Below, one piece after another: positions 32,643-41,720 of a DNA stretch of 64,000 nt. The stretch spans positions 113,300 through 177,299 of the forward strand of contig NZ_JAJFES010000010.1 of the NCBI RefSeq assembly GCF_020708045.1. The letters run 5' to 3'. The notes under the pieces are model-generated. The model did not search any database, was not told the origin of the DNA, and worked only from the letters and a program-made list of their open reading frames with translations. Each line of letters begins with the position of its first letter. Within the stretch, counting starts at the first letter, position 1. This DNA comes from Massilia sp. IC2-278 (GTDB lineage: Bacteria; Pseudomonadota; Gammaproteobacteria; Burkholderiales; Burkholderiaceae_D). The translations under genes and the position numbers were made by a program.

Positions 32643-33407
32643 ATGAATCTCTTCAAGATTGAAGCGGGAACTGCGCAACACATCGGGAACCGTCCGCGGC
32701 AGAACGACCGGGTCGCCATCCTGACCGGCGCCCGCGCGCCCGGCTATGCACTGGCGGTGCTGGCCGACGGCATCAACGGCGTCGGCGGGGCCGAGCAAGT
32801 ACTGCATACGGCGCGCCAGGTGTTCGACAATTTCAAGCCCGCCGAGGGTCCGAATCCGGAACGCCTGGCCCAGCTGCTGCGCGACATCGTGCACGAGACC
32901 CACATGGTGATCAAGATGAATGCGGTCACCACCGGCGAGGAGGCGCATGCCAGCTTCGTCGGGCTGCTGCTGTCGCCGCACGGCGAGGCGGTGTGGGCGC
33001 ACGTGGGCGATTCGCGCCTGTACCGCTTCGAGGATGGGCAGTGCGTGCTGCGCACCGGCGATGCGGCGTATATCGAGCACCTCGTGGCCGACCGGCTGCC
33101 GCTGGAATCGGCGCGCAACCACCGGCGCTCGAAGCTGTTGCTGAACGTGCTGGGGAACAGCCGCAAGGAGCCGTTCGTGACCGTTGGCATGCATACCGGG
33201 GCGGCGGCCGGGGATCAGTTCTTGCTGTGTACGGATGGCTTGTGGCATTTCTTCACGGATGCCGAGCTAGGCGCCGCCATCGTGCGGGCGACGCCGCGCG
33301 AAGCGTCGGAACGGCTGATCAACAAGGCGGCCGAGCGCTCGCAGGGCAAATGGGGCAATTGCTCGATGGCGATTATCAAATTGGTAGCGCCGAACGGAGA
33401 GCAATAA
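32643..33407 (+). CDS. PP2C-type serine/threonine phosphatase-like protein
   Basis: A 254-residue cytoplasmic PP2C-fold protein. Motifs visible are GNRPRQNDRVAIL, VLADGINGVGGAEQV (metal Asp-Gly), WAHVGDSRLYRFEDG and LLCTDGLWHFFTDAEL. The usual C-terminal DN-T/S metal motif is replaced by WGNCSMAIIKL, with Gly in place of the metal-binding Asp, so activity may be altered. The ATG start follows an upstream TTG that would add 11 residues. The substrate and cognate kinase are not in the window. A REP-like repeat starts one base past the stop. Confidence 0.85.
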   Translation: MNLFKIEAGTAQHIGNRPRQNDRVAILTGARAPGYALAVLADGINGVGGAEQVLHTARQVFDNFKPAEGPNPERLAQLLRDIVHETHMVIKMNAVTTGEEAHASFVGLLLSPHGEAVWAHVGDSRLYRFEDGQCVLRTGDAAYIEHLVADRLPLESARNHRRSKLLLNVLGNSRKEPFVTVGMHTGAAAGDQFLLCTDGLWHFFTDAELGAAIVRATPREASERLINKAAERSQGKWGNCSMAIIKLVAPNGEQ

Positions 33408-33436
33408 CGTAGGGTGGGCACCCCGTGCCCACGCGG
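33408..33436 (+). repeat. REP-like palindrome, copy 7 (GGGCAC arm)
   Basis: CGTAGGGTGGGCAC, loop CCC, GTGCCCACGCGG, directly abutting the PP2C stop codon. First of three copies in a 220-bp gap. Confidence 0.88.
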
Positions 33437-33522
33437 AAGCCGGCATGGTGTTAGCGTCACCAACGGCATTGCGTTAGCGCTCGTTCCGGACACGACCGGG
33501 TCGGGATAGGCACGAAAAAAGG

Positions 33523-33549
33523 CCGGTGGACACAGGTGTCCACCCTACC
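33523..33549 (-). repeat. REP-like palindrome, copy 8 (GGACAC arm), terminator-like
   Basis: On the minus strand GGTAGGGTGGACAC, loop CT and GTGTCCACCGG are followed by CC and T6. It is inverted relative to copy 7 and shares its T-rich flank with copy 9. Confidence 0.85.
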
Positions 33550-33589
33550 AAGGACGGCGTTACAGGTGACATGGCCGGCTCCAGACACG

Positions 33590-33627
33590 CACGAAAAAAG
33601 CCGGTGGGCACGAGTGCCCACCCTACG
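33590..33627 (-). terminator. Intrinsic terminator built from REP copy 9
   Basis: Hairpin GGTGGGCAC/GTGCCCACC followed by GGC and six T residues in the direction of the lipoprotein gene. A second similar unit (copy 8) follows about 50 bp further on, giving a tandem terminator. Confidence 0.7.
33601..33627 (-). repeat. REP-like palindrome, copy 9 (GGGCAC arm), terminator-like
   Basis: On the minus strand CGTAGGGTGGGCAC, loop TC and GTGCCCACCGG are followed by CTTTTTTCG. It lies 17 bp past the stop of the minus-strand lipoprotein gene and has all the parts of an intrinsic terminator. Confidence 0.85.
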
Positions 33628-33644
33628 AACGGCGACGCCGTGAT

Positions 33645-34328
33645 TTATTGAGCGGGCGCCGGCTGCTGCCCCGCCGCCTTCTCCTGCTCTGCCTTCACAC
33701 GCTTGGCTTCGCGCTCGGCCTTGCGCTGGGCGACCAGGCGCTGGCGTTCCTCGGACTTGCGGCGCCGTTCTTCATAGGCGGCGGCGTTCGCGGCGCGCTT
33801 CGGTGCATCGGCTGCTTCCTTCGCGGCGTCTTCCTGGGCTTTCTGGTCATGGCGCGCCATGCGGCCGGCGACCGGTGACGGACGCGGCGGCGGCGCGGCG
33901 GTCGGCACCTTCGGCGCGGCCGGCGGCTGGGTGGCGGCGCGCGCTTCTTCTTCCCGGTAGCGGGCCTCGGCTTCGGCCATCTGGCGGTCGCGTTGCTCGA
34001 CCTTGAACTTGCGCTTGAAATGCTCGGCGTCGATCTCGATCGCGCGCTGCACGGCCTCGGCGCTGCGGCGGCGTTCCTTGGCTTCGTCGAGGCAGTTGTT
34101 CACGAAGAATTTGTCGTAGCAGACGGCTTCGCGCGCGGCGTAGTTGGCGGCGATGGCGGTGCGTTCGGCGGCCACCGCGGCCAGGCGCTCGTCGGCCTGG
34201 GCCACCGAGGTGGTTGGCGAGGATGGCGCCGGCGGCGGGGCCTGGCGCTCGCTGGCGCAGGCGGCCAGCAGGGCCAGGACCAGGGTGGCGGCGGCGCTGC
34301 GCAACATGGACTGTGCTTTGTTTGTCAT
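33645..34328 (-). CDS. Predicted lipoprotein, charged coiled-coil, function unknown
   Basis: A 227-residue protein with a signal peptide and lipobox LLAAC (Cys24), so it is probably outer- or inner-membrane anchored facing the periplasm. The mature part is helical. Residues about 45-130 contain two conserved-looking cysteines (AVCYDKFFVNNCLDEAKERR), then comes a P/A-rich linker. The C-terminal 70 residues are dominated by A, K, E and R (coiled coil). It is encoded downstream of zapE on the same strand and followed by terminator-like repeats. Confidence 0.7.
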   Translation of the reverse strand: MTNKAQSMLRSAAATLVLALLAACASERQAPPPAPSSPTTSVAQADERLAAVAAERTAIAANYAAREAVCYDKFFVNNCLDEAKERRRSAEAVQRAIEIDAEHFKRKFKVEQRDRQMAEAEARYREEEARAATQPPAAPKVPTAAPPPRPSPVAGRMARHDQKAQEDAAKEAADAPKRAANAAAYEERRRKSEERQRLVAQRKAEREAKRVKAEQEKAAGQQPAPAQ

Positions 34329-34354
34329 CTTGTTCCCGATGGTGTTCTGTGTGG

Positions 34355-35452
34355 TCAGGCGATGGCGTCGGCCGCGCCGCGCCGTTCGGCGAGCATGTAC
34401 TCGCGCGACTGCATCTCAATGATACGCGAGACCGTGCGGTGGAATTCGTTTGCCAGCATGCCCTGGGTGTAGAGCTCTTCCGGCTCGCCCGCGGCCGACA
34501 TCACCAGCTTGACCTTGTGGTCGTAGAACACGTCGATCAGCCAGGTGAAGCGGCGCGCCTCCGACGACTGGCCGGCCGACATCTTCGGGATCGCCGACAA
34601 AATCACGGTATGGAAGCGCGTGGCCAGTTCCAGGTAATCGTTCTGCGAGCGCGGGCCGCCGCACAGGGTGGCGAAGTCGAACCAGATCACCCCGCCGGCG
34701 CGGCGCAGGGCGCGGATCTCGCGGTTCTCGATGTGGACGATGGGGCTTTCGTCGGCGGTGTCGGCGACCTTGGCATAGGCGTCGCGCAGTGCGTGGTCGG
34801 AGGCGGCGTTCAGCGGCGTGTAGTAGGCCTGCACCTGTTCCAGCGCGCGCTTGCGGTAGTCGTTGCCGGCGTCGACGTTCAGGATGTCGAGCTTCTCCTT
34901 CAGCAGCGCGATGGTCGGCAGCATGCGGTCGCGGTGCAGTCCGTCCGGGTACAGCGTGGACGGCTCGTAGTTCGAGGTCATCACGAAGCTGACGCCGTTC
35001 GCGAACAGGGCCGACAGCAGGTTGTACAGGATCATCGCGTCGGCGATGTCGGAGACGTGGAATTCGTCGAAGCAGATCAGGCGGTATTTCTTGGCGATGC
35101 GCTTGGCGACTTCGTCGAGCGGGTTGGCGACGCCTTTCAGTTCGTCCAATTGGCCGTGCACGGCGCGCATGAATTCGTGGAAGTGCAGGCGCGTCTTGCG
35201 CACTACCGGCACCACCGAATAAAAGGAGTCCATCAGGAAGGACTTGCCGCGCCCTACCCCGCCCCACATGTAGACGCCCTTCGGCACGTCGGGACGGTTG
35301 ATGAGGCGTTTGAAAGCGGACGACCGCTGGGCCTTGTACTGGACCCAGTCGTCGTACGCCTGCTGGAGACGGTCGACCGCCGCCTGCTGGGCAGGATCGG
35401 AGGTGAAGCCGCGCTCGGTCAGGGCGTGCTGGTAGTACTCTTGGACGTTCAT
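34355..35452 (-). CDS. zapE: Cell division AFG1-like ATPase ZapE
   Basis: ATPase that interacts with FtsZ and the divisome, homologous to mitochondrial AFG1/LACE1. The 365-residue protein from MNVQEYYQHALTERGFTSDP has Walker A GVYMWGGVGRGKSFLMDSF and Walker B LICFDEFHVSDIADAM. Sensor residues are in SFVMTSNYEPSTLYPDG. The start matches the family; the preceding in-frame codons are REP-derived. It lies 27 bp upstream of the lipoprotein gene. Confidence 0.94.
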   Translation of the reverse strand: MNVQEYYQHALTERGFTSDPAQQAAVDRLQQAYDDWVQYKAQRSSAFKRLINRPDVPKGVYMWGGVGRGKSFLMDSFYSVVPVVRKTRLHFHEFMRAVHGQLDELKGVANPLDEVAKRIAKKYRLICFDEFHVSDIADAMILYNLLSALFANGVSFVMTSNYEPSTLYPDGLHRDRMLPTIALLKEKLDILNVDAGNDYRKRALEQVQAYYTPLNAASDHALRDAYAKVADTADESPIVHIENREIRALRRAGGVIWFDFATLCGGPRSQNDYLELATRFHTVILSAIPKMSAGQSSEARRFTWLIDVFYDHKVKLVMSAAGEPEELYTQGMLANEFHRTVSRIIEMQSREYMLAERRGAADAIA

Positions 35453-35470
35453 GTAATGCAATCGTAAAAA

Positions 35471-35500
35471 CGTAGGGTGGACGGCTCTGCCGTCCACGCG
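35471..35500 (+). repeat. REP-like palindrome, copy 10 (GGACGG arm)
   Basis: CGTAGGGTGGACGG, loop CTCTG, CCGTCCACGCG, just upstream of zapE. Inverted pair with copy 11, 50 bp away. Confidence 0.86.
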
Positions 35501-35550
35501 TCCGACACACGTTCGCAAGCCAGATAGCGGGCCGGCAAACGAGAGGTGAA

Positions 35551-35580
35551 CGCGTGGACGGGGAACCCGTCCACCCTACG
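35551..35580 (-). repeat. REP-like palindrome, copy 11 (GGACGG arm), inverted
   Basis: On the minus strand CGTAGGGTGGACGGG, loop TTCC, CCGTCCACGCG. It lies between zapE and lpdA and keeps both arms complementary although the arm differs from copies 1-9. Confidence 0.86.
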
Positions 35581-35642
35581 GTTCAGAGAACGATGCCGGC
35601 GGCAGGAGTACGTTCCCCCCGTTCCGCGGCACCATAACCCGA

Positions 35643-37076
35643 TTAGAAGTTCAGCGAACGCTTGTCGACAGCCAGCGCGGCTTCCTTGACGGCTTCCGAC
35701 AGCGACGGGTGCGCGTGGCAGATGCGGGCGATGTCTTCCGACGAGGCCTTGAATTCCATCGCGACGACGGCTTCCGAGATCAGTTCCGAAGCGACCGGGC
35801 CCACGATGTGCACGCCCAGGATTTCGTCGGTGGTGGCGTCGGCCAGGAATTTCACCATGCCCGAGGTGTCGCCCAGCGCGCGTGCACGGCCGTTGGCCAT
35901 GAACGGGAAGGTGCCGGCCTTATAGGCCACGCCTTCGGCCTTGAGCTGCTGCTCGGTCTTGCCGACCCACGCGATTTCCGGCGAGGTGTAGATGACCCAA
36001 GGGATGGTGTTGAAGTTGACGTGGCCGTGCTGGCCGGCGATGCGCTCGGCAACCGCGACGCCTTCTTCTTCCGCCTTGTGCGCCAGCATCGGGCCGCGCA
36101 CGACGTCGCCCACCGCCCACACGCCCGGCAGGCTGGTGCGGCATTCGTCGTCGACGACCACGAAGCCACGCTCGTCCAGCTGCAGGCCGACGGCTTCGCC
36201 ATTCAGGCCATTCGTGTTCGGCACGCGGCCGATCGAGATGATCAGACGGTCGAAGGTGGCGGTCTGCTCGGCGCCGGTCGAGTCGGCATAAGCGACGCTG
36301 ACGTTGTTCTCGCCCTTGGTGATCGCACCGATCTTGCAGCCCAGGTTGATCTTCAGGCCCTGCTTGGTGAACAGCTTGTGCGCTTCCTTGGCGATCTGCT
36401 CGTCGACGGCGCCCAGGAAGGTCGGCAGACCTTCCAGCACGGTGACGTCCGCACCCACGCGGCGCCACACCGAACCCATTTCCAGGCCGATGACGCCGGC
36501 GCCGATCACGCCGAGTTTGCCCGGCACGGCTTCGATCGCCAGTGCGCCTTCGTTCGACAGGATCAGTTTCTCGTCGAATTCCGCGCCTGGCAGCTGGCGT
36601 GCGTTCGAGCCGGTGGCGACGATCACGTTTTTCGCGGTCAGGGTGGCCGTGGTCGGGCCAGTGACGTTGATGGTGTAGCCTTCGTCGGCCTTGCCGCCGA
36701 ACGAACCCAGGCCGTGGAAGAACGACACCTTGTTCTTCTTGAACAGGAACAGGATGCCGTCGTTGTTCTGCTTGACGATGGTGTCCTTACGCTTGAGCAT
36801 CTGCGGCAGGTTCAGTTCCAGGCCCGAGACGTTGATGCCGTGCTCGGCGAAAGCGTGGCCGGCGTGCTCGAAGTGTTCCGACGATTGCAGCAGCGCTTTC
36901 GACGGGATGCAGCCGACGTTGGTGCAGGTGCCGCCTGGTGCAGGCTTGCCTGCGGCGTTGCTCCATGCATCGATGCAGGCGGTCTTAAAGCCCAGCTGGG
37001 CTGCGCGGATGGCAGCGATGTAGCCGCCAGGACCGCCGCCGATGACGACGACGTCGAATTGATTCTCGTTACTCAT
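35643..37076 (-). CDS. lpdA: Dihydrolipoyl dehydrogenase (E3)
   Basis: FAD enzyme that reoxidizes lipoamide for the 2-oxoglutarate dehydrogenase complex. The 477-residue protein from [20 protein letters not shown] has the redox-active disulfide in [20 protein letters not shown]. It also has a second Rossmann motif ([20 protein letters not shown]) and the C-terminal [15 protein letters not shown] with the catalytic His-Glu region. Upstream codons are rejected because FAD-binding families start here. It is the last gene of the sucA-odhB-pspC-lpdA run. Confidence 0.96.
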   Translation of the reverse strand: MSNENQFDVVVIGGGPGGYIAAIRAAQLGFKTACIDAWSNAAGKPAPGGTCTNVGCIPSKALLQSSEHFEHAGHAFAEHGINVSGLELNLPQMLKRKDTIVKQNNDGILFLFKKNKVSFFHGLGSFGGKADEGYTINVTGPTTATLTAKNVIVATGSNARQLPGAEFDEKLILSNEGALAIEAVPGKLGVIGAGVIGLEMGSVWRRVGADVTVLEGLPTFLGAVDEQIAKEAHKLFTKQGLKINLGCKIGAITKGENNVSVAYADSTGAEQTATFDRLIISIGRVPNTNGLNGEAVGLQLDERGFVVVDDECRTSLPGVWAVGDVVRGPMLAHKAEEEGVAVAERIAGQHGHVNFNTIPWVIYTSPEIAWVGKTEQQLKAEGVAYKAGTFPFMANGRARALGDTSGMVKFLADATTDEILGVHIVGPVASELISEAVVAMEFKASSEDIARICHAHPSLSEAVKEAALAVDKRSLNF

Positions 37077-37090
37077 GAATAGATCCTTAT

Positions 37091-37450
37091 TTATTCTTCT
37101 GGGACAAAAATCCACATCAGCAGATAGACGAGCGCCCCGAACCCTGAAGTGATGAGGGCAAACAGCAGGAACACAAGGCGCCAGACCCAGGTTTCCAGGC
37201 CCAGCACGCCGTTCAGGCCGCCGCACACCCCACCCAGCCAGCGGTCGCGCCGCGAGCGGCGCAGCGCGCGGACCTGGGCTTCGAAGCTGTTGAAGCCGGC
37301 CTGGAAATCCGGCCCGGTGCCTGACCGATCCTTATGCAGGTTGACCCGCTCGCCGGCCAGGACCTTCGCCTTGGCCTGTTCGAATTCGGCGTCGCTCAGC
37401 GCGCCGGCCTGGTGCAGTTCGTGCAAACGCCGGATTTCATCGGAGATCAT
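37091..37450 (-). CDS. SHOCT-PspC domain membrane protein
   Basis: A 119-residue protein with an N-terminal SHOCT-like helical motif ([20 protein letters not shown]). After a charged linker comes a PspC domain ([20 protein letters not shown]) and a C-terminal transmembrane segment ([20 protein letters not shown]). PspC domains occur in envelope-stress systems, but no pspA or pspF is nearby. It sits inside the 2-oxoglutarate dehydrogenase gene run between odhB and lpdA, so it is probably co-transcribed with them. Confidence 0.85.
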   Translation of the reverse strand: MISDEIRRLHELHQAGALSDAEFEQAKAKVLAGERVNLHKDRSGTGPDFQAGFNSFEAQVRALRRSRRDRWLGGVCGGLNGVLGLETWVWRLVFLLFALITSGFGALVYLLMWIFVPEE

Positions 37451-37476
37451 GGCATTTCCCTACTGTGATGTGGAAG

Positions 37477-37501
37477 AAGGCGCCCCGTGCGAGGCGCCCT
37501 T
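37477..37501 (-). terminator. Hairpin downstream of odhB
   Basis: On the minus strand GGGCGCC and GGCGCCTT flank a short loop just past the odhB stop. There is no clear T run, so it is a weak terminator or a processing signal before pspC-lpdA. Confidence 0.35.
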
Positions 37502-37510
37502 GCCTTCAAA

Positions 37511-38779
37511 TTACAGGTCGAGCAGCAGGCGTGCCGGATCTTCCAGCGCGTCCTTCATGGCGACCAGGCCCAGCACGGCTTCGCGGCCGTCGATGATACG
37601 GTGGTCGTACGACATCGCCAGGTAGTTCATCGGGCGGATGACGATCTGGCCGTTTTCGACAACGGCGCGGTCCTTGGTCGCGTGCACGCCCAGGATAGCC
37701 GACTGCGGCGGGTTGATGATCGGGGTCGACAGCATCGAGCCGAAGGTGCCGCCGTTCGAGATCGAGAAGGTGCCGCCGGACAGGTCGTCCAGGGTCAGCT
37801 TGCCTTCCTTGGCCTTGGCGCCGAACTCACCGATTTTCTTTTCGATCTCGGCGATCGACATCTGGTCGGCGTTGCGCAGGATCGGCACCACCAGGCCGCG
37901 CGGCGAACCGACGGCGATACCGATGTCGAAGTAGCCGTGGTAGACGATGTCGTTACCGTCGACCGAGGCGTTCAGGATCGGGTACTTCTTCAGTGCGGCA
38001 ACGGCGGCCTTGACGAAGAAGGACATGAAGCCCAGCTTGACGCCGTGCTCTTTCTCGAACTTGTCCTTGTACTTGGCGCGCAGGTCCATCACCGGCGCCA
38101 TGTTGACTTCGTTGAAGGTGGTCAGGATCGCGTTGGTCGATTGCGACTGCAGCAGGCGCTCGGCGATACGGGCGCGCAGGCGGCTCATCGGCACGCGCTC
38201 TTCCGGACGGTCACCCAGGGCGACAGGTGCCGGTGCCGATACTTGCTGCAGGGCTGGCTTGGCGGCGGCTGGTGCAGGCGCGGCGGCTGGAGCGGCTGGC
38301 TTGTTGGCCACGGCACTCAGGGCGTCGCCCTTGGTCACGCGGCCGTCGCGGCCGGTGCCGGTGGCATCCGATGCGCTCATGTTGTTGTCGGCCAGGATCT
38401 TGGCAGCGGCCGGCATGGCGACGTCGCCTTTCGAGCCGGTGCTGGCGGCTGCAGGAGCAGCGGCCGGCGCCTGGATCGATGCGCCCGGTGCGGCCGACGG
38501 AATCGCCTTCACTTCCAGCGGGCTGGTCTGTGCCGACGCTTCGGTGTCGATGATGGCGATGACTTCGCCGGCGACGACGGTCGCGCCGTCGGCCTTCAGC
38601 AGTTGCACGATCACGCCGGCGCCCGGGGCTGGCAGTTCCAGGACCACCTTGTCGGTTTCGATGTCGATCATGTTCTCGTCGCGCGAGACCGGCTCGCCGA
38701 CTTTCTTGTGCCACGACAGCAGGGTTGCTTCAGCAACCGATTCCGACAACTGGGGGACCTTGACTTCGATTTGTGCCAT
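37511..38779 (-). CDS. odhB: Dihydrolipoyllysine-residue succinyltransferase (E2 of 2-oxoglutarate dehydrogenase)
   Basis: Core E2 of the 2-oxoglutarate dehydrogenase complex of the TCA cycle. The 422-residue protein has one lipoyl domain with the lipoylated lysine in [15 protein letters not shown] (about residue 43). A/P-rich linkers flank the E3-binding domain ([20 protein letters not shown]). The catalytic domain ends in the motif [20 protein letters not shown]. It is preceded by a hairpin that separates it from sucA. Confidence 0.96.
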   Translation of the reverse strand: MAQIEVKVPQLSESVAEATLLSWHKKVGEPVSRDENMIDIETDKVVLELPAPGAGVIVQLLKADGATVVAGEVIAIIDTEASAQTSPLEVKAIPSAAPGASIQAPAAAPAAASTGSKGDVAMPAAAKILADNNMSASDATGTGRDGRVTKGDALSAVANKPAAPAAAPAPAAAKPALQQVSAPAPVALGDRPEERVPMSRLRARIAERLLQSQSTNAILTTFNEVNMAPVMDLRAKYKDKFEKEHGVKLGFMSFFVKAAVAALKKYPILNASVDGNDIVYHGYFDIGIAVGSPRGLVVPILRNADQMSIAEIEKKIGEFGAKAKEGKLTLDDLSGGTFSISNGGTFGSMLSTPIINPPQSAILGVHATKDRAVVENGQIVIRPMNYLAMSYDHRIIDGREAVLGLVAMKDALEDPARLLLDL

Positions 38780-38813
38780 GTAAAACTCCGTTTGATTATT
38801 CTGTATTTATCTG

Positions 38814-38850
38814 CAAAAACGCCCGGTCAGCCTGTGCAGGCCAACCGGGC
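38814..38850 (-). terminator. Terminator-like hairpin between sucA and odhB
   Basis: On the minus strand GCCCGGT pairs with ACCGGGC, with an inner GCCTG/CAGGC stem, followed by GTTTTTGC. It lies right after the sucA stop and 35 bp before the odhB start, so it probably attenuates read-through within the operon. Confidence 0.65.
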
Positions 38851-38858
38851 AGCGACGA

Positions 38859-41720
38859 TTACTTGGTCAGGATAAAGCCCTTGAGCTTCGAGAACGCCGT
38901 GTCCAGCAGTTCTTTCTGCTGCGCCACGTGTTTGTCCGAGTAGCCGACAGCCGGAGCCGCCGAGGCCGGACGGCCGGCGTAGGCCAGGCGCTGACCTTCG
39001 TCCATGTTTTCGAAGATGTTGTGCTGGATCTGGAACCACGGACCCTGGTTCTGCGGTTCGTCCTGCGCCCACACGATCTCGGTGGCGTTGCTGAACTTCT
39101 TCAGTTCGGCGCTGAACGACTTGTGCGGGAACGGGTACATCTGCTCGATGCGGACAATCGCCACATCGCCGGCGCCGCGGGTCTTGCGTGCGTTGACCAG
39201 GTCGTAGTACACCTTGCCCGAGCAAACGATCACGCGCTTGACCTTCGAGGCTTCGATCTTGTCGTCGCACTCGCCGATGACGGTCTGGAAACCGCCCTTG
39301 GTCAGGTCCGACAGCGGCGAACCGGCGTCCTTGTTACGCAGCAGCGACTTCGGCGTGAAGATCACCAGCGGCTTGCGGAACTGGCGCACCATCTGGCGGC
39401 GCAGCAGGTGGAAGATCTGGGCAGCGGTGGTCGGCTGCACGACTTGCATGTTGTTGTCCGCGCACAGCTGCAGGAAGCGCTCGATACGGCCCGACGAGTG
39501 TTCCGGACCCTGGCCTTCGTAGCCGTGCGGCAGCATCATGACCAGGCCCGAGGCGCGGCCCCACTTCACTTCGCCCGAAGCGATGAACTGGTCGATGACC
39601 ACCTGGGCGCCGTTGACGAAGTCGCCGAACTGGGCTTCCCAGATGGTCAGCGTGTTCGGTTCGGCGGTCGAGTAGCCGTACTCGAAGCCGAGCACCGCTT
39701 CTTCCGACAGCACCGAGTCGATGACCGTGAACTGTGCCTGGTTGTCCGACACGTTGGCCAGCGGCAGGTAGATGCCCTGGTCCCAGCGCTCGCGGTTCTG
39801 GTCGTGCAGCACGGCGTGGCGGTGCACGAAGGTGCCGCGGCCGGCATCCTGGCCCGACAGGCGGATGGCGTAGCCCGAAGCCAGCAGCGATGCAAAGCCC
39901 AGGTGTTCGCCCATGCCCCAGTCGAGGTTCATTTCGCCGCGGCCCATGGCGGCGCGGTCGGCCAGCACCTTGTCGACCAGCGAGTGCGGCTTGAAGCCTT
40001 CAGGCACCTTGGTGATGCGTTCGGCCAGGCGCTTCAGTTCGGTCAGCGGCACGGCGGTATCGGCGGCGTCGGTCCACTTCTTGTTCAGGAACGGCGCCCA
40101 GTCGACGGCGTACTGGTTCTTGAAGTTGGTCAGCACCGGATCGACCGTGTGACGGCCGGCGTCCATCGCGTCGCGGAAGGCGGCGACCAGCTTGTCGCCT
40201 TCGTCGGCGGCGATGGTGTTTTGCGTGGCCAGCTTCTCGGCGTACAGCTTGCGCGTGCCCGGGTGCTTGGCGATCTTCTTGTACATCAGCGGCTGGGTCA
40301 GCGCAGGGGTGTCCTGCTCGTTGTGGCCCAGTTTGCGGTAGCAGATGATGTCGACCACGACGTCCTTGCCGAACTCGACGCGGTAGTCGAGGGCGATTTG
40401 CGTCGCCAGGACCACGGCTTCAGGATCGTCGGCGTTCACGTGCAGCACCGGCGCTTCGATCATCTTCACGACGTCCGAGCAGTACAGCGTCGAACGGGCG
40501 TCGCGCGGGTCGGAGGTGGTGAAGCCGATCTGGTTGTTGATGACGATGTGGACCGTGCCGCCCGTGCCGTAGCCGCGGGTCTGCGCCAGGTTCAGGGTTT
40601 CCATGACCACGCCCTGGCCGGCGAATGCGGCGTCGCCGTGCACCAGGATCGGCAGCACCTGCTTGCCCTTGCGGTCGCCGCGGCGTTCCATGCGCGCCTT
40701 GACCGAACCTTCGACGACCGGATTCACGATCTCGAGGTGCGACGGGTTGAACGCGAGCGACAGGTGGACCGGGCCGCCCGGGGTCGAGACGTCGCTCGAG
40801 AAGCCCTGGTGGTACTTGACGTCGCCCGACGGCAGGTCGTCGGCGTGCTTGCCTTCGAATTCCTCGAACAGTTCCGATGGGGCCTTGCCCAGGGTATTGA
40901 CCAGTACGTTCAGGCGGCCGCGGTGGGCCATGCCGATGACGATTTCCTGGATGCCCTTTTCACCGGCGCGCTGGATGGTTTCGTCCATCGAGGCGATGAA
41001 GGATTCGCCGCCTTCGAGCGAGAAGCGCTTGGCGCCGACGTACTTGGTGTGGAGGTAGCGTTCCAGGCCTTCGGCCGCGGTCAGGCGTTCGAGGATGTGG
41101 CGTTTCTTTTCGGCCGAGAAGGTCGGGGTCGAGCGGATCGATTCCAGGCGTTCCTGGATCCAGCGCTTTTCGGTCGGGTCGCTGACGTACATGAACTCCG
41201 CACCGATGGAGCGGCAGTAGGTGTCGCGCAGCATGTTCAGCAGGTCGCGCAGGGAAGCCTGGTCGCCGCCGAAATAGGTATTCGAGATGTTGAACTTGGT
41301 GTCGAGGTCGGCGTCGGTGAAGCCGTAGAACGATGGGTCGAGTTCAGGGATCGGCGGACGTTCCTGGCGTTGCAGCGGGTCCAGGTTGGCCCAGCGCGAG
41401 CCGAGGTAGCGGTAAGCGGCGACCAGCTGGGTGACCGCGACGCGCTTGCGGCCCATTTCCGGGTCGGCTTCGGCGGCGGCGCTGACGGTACGGATCGGGC
41501 CCTGCTTGGCGCGTTCCGCGAACGAGGCGATGACGGACGAGTGATCCACGTCCGGGCGGTTGCTACCATCGACGGCAGGCACGTGCTGCATGTTGTCGAA
41601 GTAGGCGCGCCAGTTGTCCGGAACCGAGCCCGGATTGTTCAGGTAGGCCTCGTACAACTCTTCCACGTACGGCGCATTACCGCCGAACAGGTAGGAGTTG
41701 GCGTTATATTGTTGCATCAT
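38859..41720 (-). CDS. sucA: 2-oxoglutarate dehydrogenase E1 component
   Basis: Thiamine-diphosphate-dependent decarboxylase of the TCA cycle. The 953-residue protein starts MMQQYNANSYLFGGNAPYVE. It carries IGMAHRGRLNVLVNTLGKAP, the ThDP/Mg motif region VHGDAAFAGQGVVMETLNLA, and VDIICYRKLGHNEQDTPALT. The transketolase-like domain has FVHRHAVLHDQ and MLPHGYEGQGPEHSSGRIER. Length and all blocks are complete. Confidence 0.97.
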   Translation of the reverse strand: MMQQYNANSYLFGGNAPYVEELYEAYLNNPGSVPDNWRAYFDNMQHVPAVDGSNRPDVDHSSVIASFAERAKQGPIRTVSAAAEADPEMGRKRVAVTQLVAAYRYLGSRWANLDPLQRQERPPIPELDPSFYGFTDADLDTKFNISNTYFGGDQASLRDLLNMLRDTYCRSIGAEFMYVSDPTEKRWIQERLESIRSTPTFSAEKKRHILERLTAAEGLERYLHTKYVGAKRFSLEGGESFIASMDETIQRAGEKGIQEIVIGMAHRGRLNVLVNTLGKAPSELFEEFEGKHADDLPSGDVKYHQGFSSDVSTPGGPVHLSLAFNPSHLEIVNPVVEGSVKARMERRGDRKGKQVLPILVHGDAAFAGQGVVMETLNLAQTRGYGTGGTVHIVINNQIGFTTSDPRDARSTLYCSDVVKMIEAPVLHVNADDPEAVVLATQIALDYRVEFGKDVVVDIICYRKLGHNEQDTPALTQPLMYKKIAKHPGTRKLYAEKLATQNTIAADEGDKLVAAFRDAMDAGRHTVDPVLTNFKNQYAVDWAPFLNKKWTDAADTAVPLTELKRLAERITKVPEGFKPHSLVDKVLADRAAMGRGEMNLDWGMGEHLGFASLLASGYAIRLSGQDAGRGTFVHRHAVLHDQNRERWDQGIYLPLANVSDNQAQFTVIDSVLSEEAVLGFEYGYSTAEPNTLTIWEAQFGDFVNGAQVVIDQFIASGEVKWGRASGLVMMLPHGYEGQGPEHSSGRIERFLQLCADNNMQVVQPTTAAQIFHLLRRQMVRQFRKPLVIFTPKSLLRNKDAGSPLSDLTKGGFQTVIGECDDKIEASKVKRVIVCSGKVYYDLVNARKTRGAGDVAIVRIEQMYPFPHKSFSAELKKFSNATEIVWAQDEPQNQGPWFQIQHNIFENMDEGQRLAYAGRPASAAPAVGYSDKHVAQQKELLDTAFSKLKGFILTK

